A stretch of DNA of 64,000 nt, taken from positions 114,501-178,500 of the forward strand of contig CAJNDS010001757.1 in the NCBI GenBank assembly GCA_905221605.1. Direction: 5' to 3'. The position numbers were made by a program, and so were the translations under genes. Positions 63,387-64,000 of the stretch are shown here, in pieces (position 1 is the first letter of the stretch; each line of letters opens with the position of its first letter). Below the pieces are notes generated by a model. The model searched no databases, was not told the origin of the DNA, and was given only the letters and a program-made list of their open reading frames with translations. This DNA is from Symbiodinium natans. Its lineage: Eukaryota > Sar > Dinophyceae > Suessiales > Symbiodiniaceae.

Positions 63387-63846
63387 AATGAGGCCCTTGA
63401 ACCCGAAATTAAGCCCCAAAATAGCTTCCACGCACCTGACAAGCGCTTCTGCACCTCGATGCGGCGTACGCCCAGCGCCAAACCTCGGCTGCTGATTCTG
63501 ATGCCGTGCAAGGACGGCGGCTAGTGCCTCACAGTAGGACAAGCCTCATAGGAAATGCCCAGGCAGAGTTCTGTCCTCCTAAGAACGATGCTTGTACTTG
63601 AGCAAGTGTGAGGCTGAAAGGCTGGCTACAGTACGGCATGCTGTTGCCTAGCGCAGCCCTGATCTTCTCACTGCAGGCCTTTTTGGCACAAAAGGGCCCT
63701 GGGCCCTCGGCATCCAGGCAAAATGATTGGTCCTGGTCCCCTAAACACTAAACCCTAAACCCTAAGCCCCACCAAGCATCGATGGTCCTCAAACCCGGTG
63801 CTCCCGAGATTCAAGGTTTGTGTTCCCCACTTCGTCGGCAATCCTT

Positions 63847-63900
63847 GTGGCTCCTTTAGGGCTCCTTTAGGGCTCCTTTAGGGGCTCCTTTAAGGGCCCT
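63847..63900. repeat. 12-bp tandem repeat GGCTCCTTTAGG
   Basis: About four units grade into TTTAAGGG and then the CCCTAAA array at 63,897-63,955. GGGGCTCCTT recurs after the array. Confidence 0.85.
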
Positions 63901-64000
63901 AAACCCTAAACCCTAAACCCTCAACCCTCAACCCTAAACCCTAAACCCTAAACTCCTTTGGGGCTCCTTGAAGGCCTCAGGCACCCGGCGGGGGCTCTGA

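Larger units (their letters stand above)
1..64000. repeat. Dispersed internal telomere-like arrays (TTTAGGG/CCCTAAA)
   Basis: Runs of the heptamer TTTAGGG or its complement, from 2 to more than 30 copies, recur every few hundred bases over the whole window in both orientations. They carry variants such as TTTAGGGG, TTCAGGG, CTTAGGG, TTTGGGG and TTTAAGGG. Wherever a gene model could be solved (DnaJ, PPR, ankyrin), arrays lie in its introns and sometimes come within a few bases of an exon. The largest arrays are listed separately. Because the arrays contain no stop in some frames, they create false open frames ending in repeated N-P-K residues. Confidence 0.95.

Overview
The window looks like nuclear DNA of a dinoflagellate, most likely of the Symbiodiniaceae type. 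Three things support this. The plant/alveolate telomere heptamer TTTAGGG (or CCCTAAA) occurs as many short arrays in both orientations along the whole window. Genes are broken into tiny exons of about 23-240 bp whose introns often start with GC or GA instead of GT. The recognisable families (PPR repeats, an ankyrin protein with an SHQW N-terminal domain, DnaJ, SHOCT) are large families in these algae. Nothing bacterial is visible: no operons and no ribosome binding sites. A chromosome-end position is not required, because the arrays are internal and interrupted by unique sequence.

Layout. 0-20 kb: a mosaic of telomere-like arrays, microsatellites, small inverted-repeat elements and short unique islands. 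The best gene here is a three-exon J-domain (DnaJ) segment on the minus strand at 7.8-8.4 kb. 20-44 kb: a minus-strand pentatricopeptide repeat (PPR) gene reconstructed from nine small exons between 43,732 and 20,078. All junctions keep the reading frame and the PPR spacing. One of its introns (24,219-40,363) holds a complete, young, 15.4-kb LTR retroelement in the opposite orientation. 44-52 kb: more islands, a SHOCT-domain gene and a dense cluster of short inverted-repeat elements. 52-57 kb: a multi-exon ankyrin-repeat gene on the minus strand. 57-64 kb: arrays, small elements and a few weak exon candidates.

The centrepiece is the retroelement at 24,258-39,686. It has two 287-bp LTRs that differ at one base, a copia-type primer binding site matching the anticodon region of initiator tRNA-Met, a polypurine tract, and a 5-bp target duplication inside a telomere array. 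It shows no protease, integrase, reverse transcriptase or RNase H. Instead it encodes a very large open region with a WW domain, an S1-like domain, an MLLE (PABC-type) domain and six CCCH zinc fingers. Its first coding exon is interrupted by a 6.6-kb near-palindromic foldback element whose terminal inverted repeats supply both splice sites, so splicing rejoins the frame exactly. This is an introner-like insertion inside a retroelement inside an intron of a PPR gene.

Most other long open frames are artefacts of repeats, or of GC-rich sequence open in several frames. Several frames that looked coding turned out to be intronic once the PPR model was solved, so isolated exon candidates carry low confidence.
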